Origin: Clostridia bacterium
Lineage (GTDB): Bacteria; Bacillota; Clostridia; TANB77; CAG-508
DNA length: 32,506 bases
Assembly: GCA_022798335.1 (NCBI GenBank)
Contig: JAAWMH010000034.1
Coordinates: 1-32,506 of the forward strand
Direction: 5' to 3'
The translations under genes were made by a program, and so were the position numbers. Below are positions 17,259 through 24,910 of the stretch, in pieces; position 1 is the first letter of the stretch, and each line of letters starts with the position of its first letter. The notes under the pieces are model-generated. The model did no database searches. It was not told the DNA's origin and saw nothing but the letters and a program-made list of their open reading frames with translations.

Positions 17259-18402
17259 TTATTGTTTGGTCTTGTCTATTAAAATTTCTTTTAAACTTTC
17301 TACTAAATATTCTATATCTTCTTTGGTATTATCTTTTCCAAAGGTAACTCTTAAGGTCCCTTGTGCTAAATTTGATGGTAGTCCTAATGCAGTTAATACA
17401 TGAGAAGGTTCTGGGTTTCCCGTACTACAAGCAGATCCTGCTGACGCACAAATTCCTCTTGCATCTAAATCTAATAATAATTCTTGTGCATTTATTCCTG
17501 GAAACGAAAAGCTACTATTACCTGGTAATCTATTTATTCTATCTCCATTTAATTTTGCTTGTGGAAATATACTTTCTACTTTTTGTATATATAAATCTCT
17601 TAAGTTTTGCAATTTAGTATTATATTCATCATATTTTTGGTAAATTTCTTCTATTGCTTTACCTAATCCTACAATTTCTGCTACATTTTCTGTTCCTGCT
17701 CTTTTATCTTTTTCTTGGTGCCCACCATCTTGCATTTTTTCAAATGGAACTCCCTCTCGTACATATAAAGCACCTACTCCTTTTGGAGCATAAAATTTAT
17801 GACCCGACATAGATAATAAATCTATATGATATGCATCTACATTTATTTTTACATTTCCGAATAGCTTGCACACTGTCTGTATGAAAAATGATATGATTTT
17901 TGCCTGCTATTTCCCCTATCTTTTCTATTGGTTCAATTGTTCCTATTTCATTATTAGCAAACATAATAGAAATTAGTATGGTTGTTGGTCTAATAGAATT
18001 TACTAATTGTTCTAAATCTACAAATCCATTTTGATCAACATTTAAATAAGTCACTTCAAAGCCTTGCTTTTCTAACGTTTTGCAACTATTTAATACTGCA
18101 TGATGCTCTATTTTACTAGTAATAATATGATTTCCTTTTTTGCGGTTTGCATATACTACTCCTTTAACTGCTAAATTATCACTTTCACTTCCACAAGAAG
18201 TAAAATAAATTTCTTTTGGATTTGCCCCTATATTACTTGCTACTTTCTTTCTTGCCTGTTCTATGGCTTTTTTTGCTTGCCTTCCTATACTGTAAGCGGA
18301 TGATGCATTCCCATATTGTAATTCAAAATATGGTAACATTTCTTGTACTACACTGCTACTTACTGGCGTAGTTGCAGCATGATCAAAATATCGAATTTTC
18401 AT
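17259..18402 (-). CDS. Cysteine desulfurase (NifS/IscS type) with one apparent +1 frameshift
   Basis: PLP enzyme releasing sulfur from cysteine for Fe-S clusters or thiolation. Family elements: the N-terminal YFDHAATTPV, CGSESDNLAVKG, the PLP-interacting H in KIEHHAVLNS, HTDSVQA, the PLP-lysine in MSGHKFYAPKG, and the sulfur-carrying cysteine in SAGSACSTGNPEPSHV. The frame breaks at CGG 17857-17859. Skipping its C turns QAI-R into QAI-G-NVKINVDAYHIDLLS, exactly what the family requires. The restored length is 380 residues, normal. GAGGAG precedes the ATG. It heads the operon with znuA (66-base gap), so sulfur mobilisation is co-expressed with zinc uptake, an uncommon pairing. Confidence 0.9.
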
Positions 18403-18464
18403 AAATTCTCCTCTATTCTTTTTATTTCTTATACTAGTATATGTATTTTTCTACTATAATTATG

Positions 18465-18506
18465 CAAAAAAATATTGCTTAGAAACTTAAATTTCTAAAC
18501 AATATT
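18465..18506 (-). terminator. Intrinsic terminator after the 114-residue membrane protein gene
   Basis: A near-perfect 15-bp stem (AATATTGCTTAGAAA pairing with TTTCTAAACAATATT, loop of six) is followed by T7 on the minus strand. It isolates the upstream gene from the nifS-znu operon. Confidence 0.85.
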
Positions 18507-18851
18507 TTATTTTTTATTTTGGTTTTCGCTCCACCTTGTCATTCTAATATTTTGATAGGCCTGTAACACTTCTGAATACTTACGATATTCATCTTCCCAT
18601 ACAATAGAAGGAATTTTATCATATGCATCAAAAACCTTTTCTGCTTCTGCTAAAAAAATAATTTGCTCTTGTGGACTCATTATTTTATATCTTCTAGAAA
18701 ATCTATGTAATTTATCTAGCATTTCATTTGCTTGTATAAAACCCATAAAGTCTTTTATTTTTATTCCTGCCATTCGAATTTGCATAACTGCTAAAGCTAC
18801 TAAAACAAATATAATAAAAACTAGCAAACAGATAACTGCTATAAACTCCAT
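18507..18851 (-). CDS. Small single-pass membrane protein, unrecognised
   Basis: A 114-residue protein. Residues 4-26 form one transmembrane helix (FIAVICLLVFIIFVLVALAV); the rest is a cytoplasmic helical tail rich in Met, Arg, Lys and Glu (for example LHRFSRRYKIMSPQEQIIFL and AEAEKVFDAYDKIPS). I do not recognise a family. AAAGGAG lies eight bases before the ATG. It is monocistronic, with its own terminator before the nifS-znu operon and a divergent CDF transporter gene on the other side. The function is unknown. Confidence 0.65.
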   Translation of the reverse strand: MEFIAVICLLVFIIFVLVALAVMQIRMAGIKIKDFMGFIQANEMLDKLHRFSRRYKIMSPQEQIIFLAEAEKVFDAYDKIPSIVWEDEYRKYSEVLQAYQNIRMTRWSENQNKK

Positions 18852-18966
18852 GTGCTTACTCCTTTGTTTCTCATTTTTTTTATTATATCATTATTGTTTT
18901 TTTTGTGCAACCATAAAATTTTAACAATTCTTTATCATAAAAATATACATTTCTTGTAAACTATGA

Positions 18967-18972
18967 TATAAT
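18967..18972 (+). promoter_or_regulatory. Probable -10 box of the CDF transporter gene
   Basis: A perfect TATAAT, 79 bases before the ATG. Seventeen bases upstream is only a poor -35 (TATACA), so the promoter call is tentative. The 200-base gap otherwise holds the divergent start region of the small membrane protein. Confidence 0.4.
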
Positions 18973-19051
18973 GAATTTCATTTTGTTTTAACCACAGTTT
19001 TATGAGTTTTGTAATGATAAATTCAAATATTAAATTAAGGATTTAAAAAAA

Positions 19052-19915
19052 ATGAACCGTTTTGAAGAAACTAAAAAAGCTGGACTTTTTGGTATGATTG
19101 GAAACTTATTCTTGCTTATCATAAAAGCAAGTGTAGGCTTTCTTTTTAAAAGTCAAGCTATGATAGCAGATGCTGCTAATAGTGCAGGTGATATTTTTGC
19201 CTCACTTATGACTTTTGTAGGAAATAAAATTGCAAGTGAACCACAAGATAATAGTCACAATTTTGGTCATGGAAAAGCAGAGTATATTTTTTCTATGCTT
19301 ATTTCTATTTCTATGATTTTGGTTTCATTTAAACTACTTTATGACTCTATTTATACTTTAATTTACGGAAGTAGTTTAACCTTTTCTTGGTTTTTAGTAA
19401 TTGTTTGTATTATTACTATTATTACTAAATTTATGCTTTTTTTATATACACATCGTCTTGCTAAAAAATATCATAATATTTTATTAGAAGCTAATCAAAA
19501 AGACCACCGTAACGACTGTATTGTAACTACTTTTACTCTTATTTCTGTTTTACTTACTTTAGTAGGTATTTATTGGTTTGATGGTATTGTTGGTATTGGA
19601 ATTTCTGTATGGATTTGTTTAACTGGTTGTAAAATCTTTTTAGAAAGTTATAATGTACTTATGGATATTTCAATTGATGATAAAACGGCTGAACTTATTT
19701 TAGATTTAGCTCATCACTATAAAGAAATACAAAAAATAGATAAAATTGCATCTACTCCTGTTGGTTACCAATATATTGTTGTTTTAACTATTTACGTCGA
19801 TGGCAATATGTCTACTTTTGAAAGCCATAATTTAGCAGACCAATTAGAAAAAGATGCTTGCAATTTAGAAAAAATTTATAAAGCAGTAGTTCATGTAAAT
19901 CCTATTGCTATTTAA
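19052..19915 (+). CDS. Cation diffusion facilitator family transporter
   Basis: A 287-residue CDF metal/proton antiporter, probably exporting zinc, manganese or iron across the cytoplasmic membrane. Helix II carries D-A-A-N-S-A-G-D, a variant of the usual HSxxD/DSxxD site. NFGHGKAEYIFSM follows, as in the family, and helix V carries DHRND, supplying the second half of the transport site. A C-terminal cytoplasmic dimerisation domain of about 80 residues (TPVGYQYIVVLTIYVDG; VHVNP end) completes the protein. The ribosome site is weak (AAGGA about ten bases upstream). It lies next to, but is not co-transcribed with, the zinc importer operon; together they could balance metal levels (inference). 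Substrate cannot be fixed from sequence. Confidence 0.9.
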   Translation: MNRFEETKKAGLFGMIGNLFLLIIKASVGFLFKSQAMIADAANSAGDIFASLMTFVGNKIASEPQDNSHNFGHGKAEYIFSMLISISMILVSFKLLYDSIYTLIYGSSLTFSWFLVIVCIITIITKFMLFLYTHRLAKKYHNILLEANQKDHRNDCIVTTFTLISVLLTLVGIYWFDGIVGIGISVWICLTGCKIFLESYNVLMDISIDDKTAELILDLAHHYKEIQKIDKIASTPVGYQYIVVLTIYVDGNMSTFESHNLADQLEKDACNLEKIYKAVVHVNPIAI

Positions 19916-19938
19916 AATATTGCTATTTCAAATCAATG

Positions 19939-19970
19939 AAAAAAACTACCCGCGACCATTTGGCCGCGGG
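19939..19970 (-). terminator. GC-rich intrinsic terminator of the orphan RNA
   Basis: On the minus strand CCCGCGGCC, loop AAAT, GGTCGCGGG (one G-U pair on the transcript) is followed by TAGTTTTTTT. It is a strong terminator. On the plus strand the same stem would carry an A-C mismatch, so it is built for minus-strand transcription. Confidence 0.85.
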
Positions 19971-20182
19971 TGTGTGGTTTTGCTGGGGTATGAGTTTTAA
20001 CTTGTGTCGTAAATCGTCATGATTTTCCTCCTATACGGTCGTCCAGGTCTTCGGCCTGGAACGCCGCCGGTGTCTCACGATTACAGAAGGTTCTTCATGC
20101 GTCGACATCGTCTCATAGCTCATGCCTCCTATTTTCAAATTTGCTTCCTTTCAGAAGCATTTTGCCCTCATAGGGCTTAACA
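19940..20182 (-). ncRNA. Orphan attenuator-like leader RNA (about 245 nt) with tiny ORFs
   Basis: A transcript is predicted from the perfect promoter at 20217-20189 to the terminator at 19970-19939. It is strikingly GC-rich for this genome. Small hairpins are visible: GCCCT-ATG-AGGGC, GCTTC-TGAAAG-GAAGC and CCAGG-CCGAAGA-CCTGG. It contains two perfect Shine-Dalgarno sites. AGGAGG at about 20130-20125 serves an 11-codon ORF (20116-20081, MRRCRRMKNLL) or a 30-codon ORF (20123-20031). A second GGAGG serves a 7-codon ORF (20020-19997, MTIYDTS). This architecture resembles ribosome-mediated attenuators upstream of antibiotic-resistance or efflux genes, but no gene follows on this strand before the convergent CDF gene. 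I match it to no known riboswitch. Confidence 0.55.
20031..20123 (-). CDS. Possible 30-residue leader peptide in the orphan RNA
   Basis: The frame starts MSYETMSTHEEP and ends in an Arg-rich stretch RHRRRSRPKTWTTV. Its TAG stop is part of TAGGAGG, the ribosome site of the following 7-codon frame, suggesting translational coupling. The AGGAGG upstream is only one base from this ATG, which disfavours it. The overlapping 11-codon frame at 20116-20081 has ideal spacing, so only one of the two may be translated. Confidence 0.35.
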   Translation of the reverse strand: MSYETMSTHEEPSVIVRHRRRSRPKTWTTV

Positions 20183-20188
20183 ATATTT

Positions 20189-20217
20189 ATTATACTCCAT
20201 TTTCAGCTTTTTGTCAA
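20189..20217 (-). promoter_or_regulatory. Perfect consensus promoter of the orphan RNA
   Basis: Minus strand TTGACA (20217-20212), exactly 17 bases, TATAAT (20194-20189). It is the best SigA promoter I see in the window, implying abundant transcription of a short RNA. Confidence 0.9.
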
Positions 20218-20234
20218 CTATTTACGTAAAATAT

Positions 20235-20299
20235 TTGTGTTTTTTCACCTTTCTGTTATAATTTATTTATTCTATTTTTATTTTATTTCAGAAAGGTGA
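20235..20299 (+). promoter_or_regulatory. Promoter and long-range inverted repeat ahead of the 46-residue membrane peptide
   Basis: TTGTGT (20235-20240), 16-base spacer and TATAAT (20257-20262) form a promoter. An 11-bp perfect inverted repeat, TCACCTTTCTG (20245-20255) and CAGAAAGGTGA (20289-20299), has its right arm exactly on the ribosome site. If transcription starts at this promoter the left arm is not in the RNA. If it starts upstream, the repeat would sequester the ribosome site. Confidence 0.5.
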
Positions 20300-20307
20300 T
20301 ATCTATT

Positions 20308-20448
20308 ATGAAGTACTTATTCTACTGTGTTCTTGCTATTTGTATTACCGCAATCATTATTACAATTGTTATTTGCAATCCCGAGATGGTTGTCACTATA
20401 CTATTTTCTGCAATTGTCATTTACGGCATAAAACGTTTTACTGATTAG
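20308..20448 (+). CDS. 46-residue membrane peptide
   Basis: A short frame with a good ribosome site (AAAGGTGAT, eight bases from the ATG) and its own promoter and terminator. It encodes two hydrophobic helices split by CNPEM: residues 2-23 (YLFYCVLAICITAIIITIVI) and 27-41 (MVVTILFSAIVIYGI), ending in KRFTD. It resembles small holin-like or toxin-like membrane peptides only in general character; no family recognised. It is divergent from the orphan RNA and convergent with clpC. A type I toxin partner is possible, but its antitoxin RNA would have to be shown. Confidence 0.55.
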   Translation: MKYLFYCVLAICITAIIITIVICNPEMVVTILFSAIVIYGIKRFTD

Positions 20449-20464
20449 GTACTCTTTGTAGAAT

Positions 20465-20510
20465 AAAAAATTTAAAGGTATTCTATTTTTAGGATACCTT
20501 TAAATTTTTT
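20465..20510. terminator. Bidirectional terminator between the membrane peptide gene and clpC
   Basis: A 20-position stem (AAAAAATTTAAAGGTATTCT pairing with AGGATACCTTTAAATTTTTT, one G-T pair) with a 6-base loop and A/T flanks on both sides. It touches the clpC stop codon. Confidence 0.9.
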
Positions 20511-22959
20511 ATTTAATAACTATCTTTTCTTCTTCTGCCACTACTTTTGCTTTTTTATTTGGTTTTATTGTTCCATCTAGAATTTCTTCTGCTATTTTAT
20601 CTTCTAACATATTTTGAATTGCCCTTTTTAGTGGTCTTGCTCCATAATTTGTATCAATTCCTTTTTTGGCAATTAGTTCTTTTACACTATCTTCTATTTG
20701 CAATTCCATATTTTGTTCTTTTAGGCGGTTTTCTACTTGTTTTATCATAATGTCAATAATTTGTTTAATGTCTTCGTCTGTTAGTTTATGGAACACAATA
20801 ATTTCATCAATACGGTTAATAAACTCTGGTCTAAACTGCTTTTTAAGCTCTCCCATAACGTCTTTTTTTATAGCTTCATATTCTTTTTGTGCTTCTTCTT
20901 TTTTATCTACTGATGCTGTAAACCCTAATGTATTTTTGTCAGTAATCATTCTAGCCCCTACATTAGAGGTCATAATTACTACTGTGTTTTTAAAATTTAC
21001 AGTTCTTCCTTGGCTATCGGTTAAACGCCCATCATCTAAAATTTGAAGTAACATATTCATAACATCTGGATGTGCTTTTTCTATTTCATCAAATAGAATA
21101 ACAGAATATGGTTTTCTTCTAATTTTTTCTGTAAGCTGTCCGCCTTCATCAAAGCCTACATATCCTGGAGGAGAACCAATTAGTTTTGCTACAGAATGTC
21201 CTTCCATATATTCAGACATATCTACACGTATCATAGCATCTTCATTTCCAAATAAGCTCTCTGCTAATGCTTTTGATAGCTCTGTTTTTCCAACTCCTGT
21301 TGGTCCTAAAAATAGAAACGAACCAATAGGACGATTTGGATCTTTTAAGCCTACTCTTCCTCTTCTAATTGCTTTACTTACTGCTTCTACCGCTTCATTT
21401 TGACCAATTACTCTTTGATGTAAAGTCTGCTCTAAATTTTTTAGCTTTTCGTTTTCGCTTTGTGTTAATTTTTGAACTGGTACTCCTGTCCAACTAGATA
21501 CTACTTCTGCAATGTCTTCTTCTGTTAATACTGTTACACTTTTTGTGTTTTTACTTTCCCATCTTTCTTTTTCTTTTTGTAATTTCTCCTTTGTTTCTTT
21601 TTCTTTGTCTCGAAGTCCTGCTGCTTTTTCAAAATCTTGCAAACGTATAGCATCTTCTTTTTCTTTATCTAAATTACTAATTTTTTCTTCTAATTTCTTT
21701 AATGAATCTGGTTGTGTATAAGTTCTCATTTTTACTCTTGAAGCTGCTTCATCCACTAAGTCAATGGCCTTATCTGGCAAAAATCTATCATTGATATATC
21801 TTATGGAAAGGTCTACTGCTGCCTTAATTGCTTCATCTGTAATTTTTACATTATGATGAGCCTCATATTTATCTCTTATTCCTTTTAAAATCTCTGTAGT
21901 TTCTTCATTAGATGGCTCTCCTACTGTTACTGGACTAAAACGTCTTTCTAATGCACTATCTTTTTCAATATATTTACGGTATTCATTTAAAGTAGTAGCA
22001 CCAATTACTTGTACTTCCCCTCTTGCTAAGAGTGGCTTTAAAATATTTGCTGCATCTACGGCTCCTTCTGCTGAACCTGCTCCTACAATGGTATGCACTT
22101 CGTCAATAAATAAAATAACATCTCCTGCCTTTTTTACTTCTTCTAAACATTTTTTTATTCTTTCTTCAAAGTCTCCTCTATACTTAGCTCCTGCTACCAT
22201 ACTTGCAATGTCTAAGCTAACAACTCTTTTGTTTTTTAGCATTTGAGGAACATCTTCTACAATCACCTTTTCTGCTAGCCCTTCTGCTACTGCTGTTTTT
22301 CCAACACCTGGTTCACCAATCAAACATGGATTATTTTTAGTTCTTCTCGATAAAATTTGAATAACTCTTTCTATTTCATCTTTTCTGCCAATTACTGGGT
22401 CTAACTTTCCCTCTACTGCTCTTTTTGTTAAATCTGTTCCAAATTGATTCAAAGTAGGCGTTTGGTTATAGCTTCCTTTTATTTTACTTGCTGCACGCTT
22501 TTCATTTGCTCCTATATTTTCATCTTCATTAATTACTTTAATAATTTCATTATAAAGTTTTTGTGGGTTAACTTGCAAGTCCATCATAATTCTAACTGCT
22601 ACACTATCGCCTTCACGCATAATACCAATTAGTAAATGCTCTGTTCCGATAAACTCAGAGCCTAACTTTCTTGCTTCCATAAAAGCATTTTCAATTACCC
22701 TTTTACTTCTAGGAGTAAATCCTATAGTAGCTTCATCGTGAATTTCTTCTCCTTTTCCAATTAAAGTTTCAATTTCTTCTATTACCTTTTCAGGAGTCAT
22801 CTCTTGTGCTAATAGCACTTGACTTGCAACTCCACTTCCTTCTTTTATTAATCCATATAAAATATGCTCTGTACCAATATAATTATGACCTAATTGTGCT
22901 GCTAAAACATTTGCAAGCTCTAACGCTTGCTCTACTCGTTTTGTAAATTTATACATCAT
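20509..22959 (-). CDS. clpC: ATP-dependent Clp protease ATP-binding subunit ClpC
   Basis: A Hsp100 unfoldase of 816 residues (family about 810-820) that feeds proteins, notably arginine-phosphorylated ones, to ClpP. Order: two N-domain repeats (about 1-145), AAA+ module 1 with Walker A GEPGVGKT near 215, a middle domain with the UVR-like motif DFEKAAGLRDKE near 440, AAA+ module 2 with Walker A GPTGVGKTE near 550, and the C-terminal D2-small domain. It lies last in the ctsR-mcsA-mcsB-clpC operon, 67 bases after mcsB. A GGAG site lies about twelve bases before the first of two adjacent ATGs. The operon should be repressed by CtsR and induced by heat. Confidence 0.97.
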   Translation of the reverse strand: MMYKFTKRVEQALELANVLAAQLGHNYIGTEHILYGLIKEGSGVASQVLLAQEMTPEKVIEEIETLIGKGEEIHDEATIGFTPRSKRVIENAFMEARKLGSEFIGTEHLLIGIMREGDSVAVRIMMDLQVNPQKLYNEIIKVINEDENIGANEKRAASKIKGSYNQTPTLNQFGTDLTKRAVEGKLDPVIGRKDEIERVIQILSRRTKNNPCLIGEPGVGKTAVAEGLAEKVIVEDVPQMLKNKRVVSLDIASMVAGAKYRGDFEERIKKCLEEVKKAGDVILFIDEVHTIVGAGSAEGAVDAANILKPLLARGEVQVIGATTLNEYRKYIEKDSALERRFSPVTVGEPSNEETTEILKGIRDKYEAHHNVKITDEAIKAAVDLSIRYINDRFLPDKAIDLVDEAASRVKMRTYTQPDSLKKLEEKISNLDKEKEDAIRLQDFEKAAGLRDKEKETKEKLQKEKERWESKNTKSVTVLTEEDIAEVVSSWTGVPVQKLTQSENEKLKNLEQTLHQRVIGQNEAVEAVSKAIRRGRVGLKDPNRPIGSFLFLGPTGVGKTELSKALAESLFGNEDAMIRVDMSEYMEGHSVAKLIGSPPGYVGFDEGGQLTEKIRRKPYSVILFDEIEKAHPDVMNMLLQILDDGRLTDSQGRTVNFKNTVVIMTSNVGARMITDKNTLGFTASVDKKEEAQKEYEAIKKDVMGELKKQFRPEFINRIDEIIVFHKLTDEDIKQIIDIMIKQVENRLKEQNMELQIEDSVKELIAKKGIDTNYGARPLKRAIQNMLEDKIAEEILDGTIKPNKKAKVVAEEEKIVIK

Positions 22960-23026
22960 TTTTAACTTTTTCTCCTTTCTTTTTTCCTTCTTTCCAAAGT
23001 GAGCAGTTTTATTCTTTGCTCTCTTA

Positions 23027-24043
23027 TTAAGTTTGTATAATTTCTTTTATTACCTCTGGTCTTTTTATTTCTCTTTCATATCCATCTAATGGTTTTCCTA
23101 CATATTTTTGCAGATTTGCTGGCTGGTTATATAAATATAATTTAGTAATTTTACTATCATCTAATTCTTTAATAATACCTAAATCTGTCCCTAATTTTAC
23201 ATAGGAAAGTAGTTTTTTGCATTCATCTGATGACAATTTTGTTGCATAAGCAAGTGTTCCATAAGCACGGTAAACCCTATCTTCTAAATCAATCGAATTT
23301 TTAGCTAAGTATTTTCTTGCCATTCTTTCTTGATCAATTACTTTTTCTGTAATAGTATTAATATTTTTTATAATATCATTTTCTGTTAATCCTAAAGTTT
23401 GATTATTTGAAATTTGATAAATTTCACCTTGGCTTTGCGTTCCTTCTCCATAAATGCCACGAATGTTCATGCCAAAACCATTTACAATATTTAAAATTTT
23501 ATTAATATTTCCTGTCATTGTTAGAGCTGGCAAATGTACCATAACAGAAGCACGCATAGCAGTTCCTACATTAGTTGGGCACGCCGTTAAATACCCATAC
23601 TTACTATGTACTGCATAGTTTAACATACTATCTAACTTTTCATCTATTTCAACTACTAAATTTTTTAAATTTTCTAACTCTAAACCTGATGAAAATACTT
23701 GCAGGCGAATATGATCTTCTTCATTAATCATCATGCAGATATTTTCTTCTTTATTAATTAAAATTGCACCTACTTTATTTTTATTTGCTGCAAATTCCGG
23801 GCTAATTACATGCTTTTCTACTAAACTTACTTTTGTAATATCATCAATATCATTTAAGTTAATAAATTTTAGTCCATATCCAAGACTTGGCACAATTTCT
23901 TTTATCGCTTTTAATACATTCTCTGCTTGCTCTTTTGAAAACTTAGTTGGAAATGGATATTCCTCTAAATTTCTAGCAACTCTTACTCTTGTACTTATTA
24001 CTATATCTGAATCTCTTCCATTTTGCAAATACCAATTCATCAT
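23027..24043 (-). CDS. mcsB: Protein-arginine kinase McsB
   Basis: A phosphagen-kinase-related enzyme that phosphorylates arginines on proteins, marking them for ClpC and inactivating CtsR. The 338 residues are close to the usual 350. Visible elements: ISTRVRVARNLEEYPFP (residues 16-32) and the catalytic-loop cysteine C155 in ACPTNVGTAMRASV. AGGAGG lies seven bases before two consecutive ATGs. It is separated from mcsA by 262 bases carrying repeats, so mcsB expression may depend on read-through of that repeat region; in related genomes the two usually abut. Confidence 0.96.
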   Translation of the reverse strand: MMNWYLQNGRDSDIVISTRVRVARNLEEYPFPTKFSKEQAENVLKAIKEIVPSLGYGLKFINLNDIDDITKVSLVEKHVISPEFAANKNKVGAILINKEENICMMINEEDHIRLQVFSSGLELENLKNLVVEIDEKLDSMLNYAVHSKYGYLTACPTNVGTAMRASVMVHLPALTMTGNINKILNIVNGFGMNIRGIYGEGTQSQGEIYQISNNQTLGLTENDIIKNINTITEKVIDQERMARKYLAKNSIDLEDRVYRAYGTLAYATKLSSDECKKLLSYVKLGTDLGIIKELDDSKITKLYLYNQPANLQKYVGKPLDGYEREIKRPEVIKEIIQT

Positions 24044-24059
24044 TCTTCTACCTCCTATT

Positions 24060-24188
24060 TTTGTCAGTTTAGGGACGTTGCTTAAATGACCAAAACTGTC
24101 AGTTTGGGGACACTCCTTTAGTGGAGCAGCAACTTTCTTTACTTGACCTGTTCTCTTTTACCCCAAAAAGGGAATTGGGGACTGTCCC
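24060..24188. repeat. Extragenic repetitive sequence between mcsA and mcsB
   Basis: The stretch contains related words TTTAGGGAC, CAAAACTGTCAGTTTGGGGACA and AATTGGGGACTGTCCC. The last matches the core of the palindrome at 15517-15545. ACCCCAAAAAGGGA and TCCCTTTTTACCCT nearly form an inverted pair around it. It looks like dispersed REP-type palindromes inserted into the operon. Confidence 0.55.
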
Positions 24189-24204
24189 TTTTTACCCTAA
24201 CCTT

Positions 24205-24308
24205 TTTGCAGCAAGCTACATATAAAGGTTTATAAGTGCGTAGCCGCACTACTCCACCCTCTTTGCAGCAAGCTGCATATAAAGGTTTGTAAGTGCGTAA
24301 CCGCACTA
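24205..24308. repeat. Tandem pair of 47-bp direct repeats at the 3' end of mcsA
   Basis: Two copies (24205-24251 and 24262-24308) differ at only a few positions, with period 57. Each contains TTTGCAGCAAGCT, CATATAAAGGTTT and a short hairpin GTGCG-TARC-CGCAC. The right copy supplies the mcsA stop codon, so the repeat reaches into the gene end. Confidence 0.8.
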
Positions 24309-24896
24309 ACACAACCTTTTAATTTCGTCTCTTATTTTTGCAGCATCTTCATAACGTTCTTCTTTAATAGCTTGTTTTAGTTCACTATTTAATTTTTGGA
24401 CTCTTTCTTCTTTATTATTTTCGCAGCCTTTCTTTTTTGTTTCTACTTTTTCTTCTAGTTTTGTTACTTCCTTTTTTGCTTTTTGAATATCTTGTGACAC
24501 TTGTTTTTTCTCTACGTAACTTAATCTACTTTTTCTTCCTATATGTGCTATAGAACCCTGTATATTTTTTAATACATTGTTTAGTCCTTCTGAAAAAACA
24601 TCATAACACTTACTACAACCAAATTTTCCTGTTTCTACAAATTCATCATAAGTTGTTTTGCAATGGTTGCACTTTAGAGTTTGTGTTTTTGTAAAACTTG
24701 GTAAAAAGTCTGCTGTTTCTCCCCCAAAAAAGTCTCCTAGAAAGCTTGAAAAATTAATTGGCATATTAAAATCTAAGCTTTCTAATCCTAGACTTTTAGC
24801 ACATTTATCACATAGTGCCATTTCTTTTTTGACTCCGTTAATAATTTGAGTATAACGAAAATTCACTTCATTTTTTCCACAATGTTGACATAGCAT
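24306..24896 (-). CDS. mcsA: McsA, activator of the McsB arginine kinase
   Basis: A 196-residue zinc-binding adaptor that stimulates McsB and modulates CtsR. Four CxxC knuckles are visible: CQHCGK (residues 3-6), CDKCAK (about 29-32), CNHCKT (about 75-78) and CSKCYD (about 93-96). The C-terminal third is coiled coil ending in a UVR motif (LKQAIKEERYEDAAKIRDEI). It follows ctsR by 14 bases with GGAGGAGAAAAATT before the ATG. The C-terminus ends at a repeat copy. Length is within the family range. Confidence 0.93.
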   Translation of the reverse strand: MLCQHCGKNEVNFRYTQIINGVKKEMALCDKCAKSLGLESLDFNMPINFSSFLGDFFGGETADFLPSFTKTQTLKCNHCKTTYDEFVETGKFGCSKCYDVFSEGLNNVLKNIQGSIAHIGRKSRLSYVEKKQVSQDIQKAKKEVTKLEEKVETKKKGCENNKEERVQKLNSELKQAIKEERYEDAAKIRDEIKRLC

Positions 24897-24910
24897 AATT
24901 TTTCTCCTCC

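Noticed and set aside
14658..18402. Simple pseudogene decay of nifS, znuC and znuB
   Set aside because: All frame breaks are of one type and position relative to codons, with no other stops, deletions or loss of motifs; random decay would be mixed.
19940..20182. Possible tmRNA, RNase P, SRP, 6S or known riboswitch identity for the orphan RNA
   Set aside because: None of the conserved words I know for these RNAs is present; the coupled micro-ORFs fit a leader RNA better.
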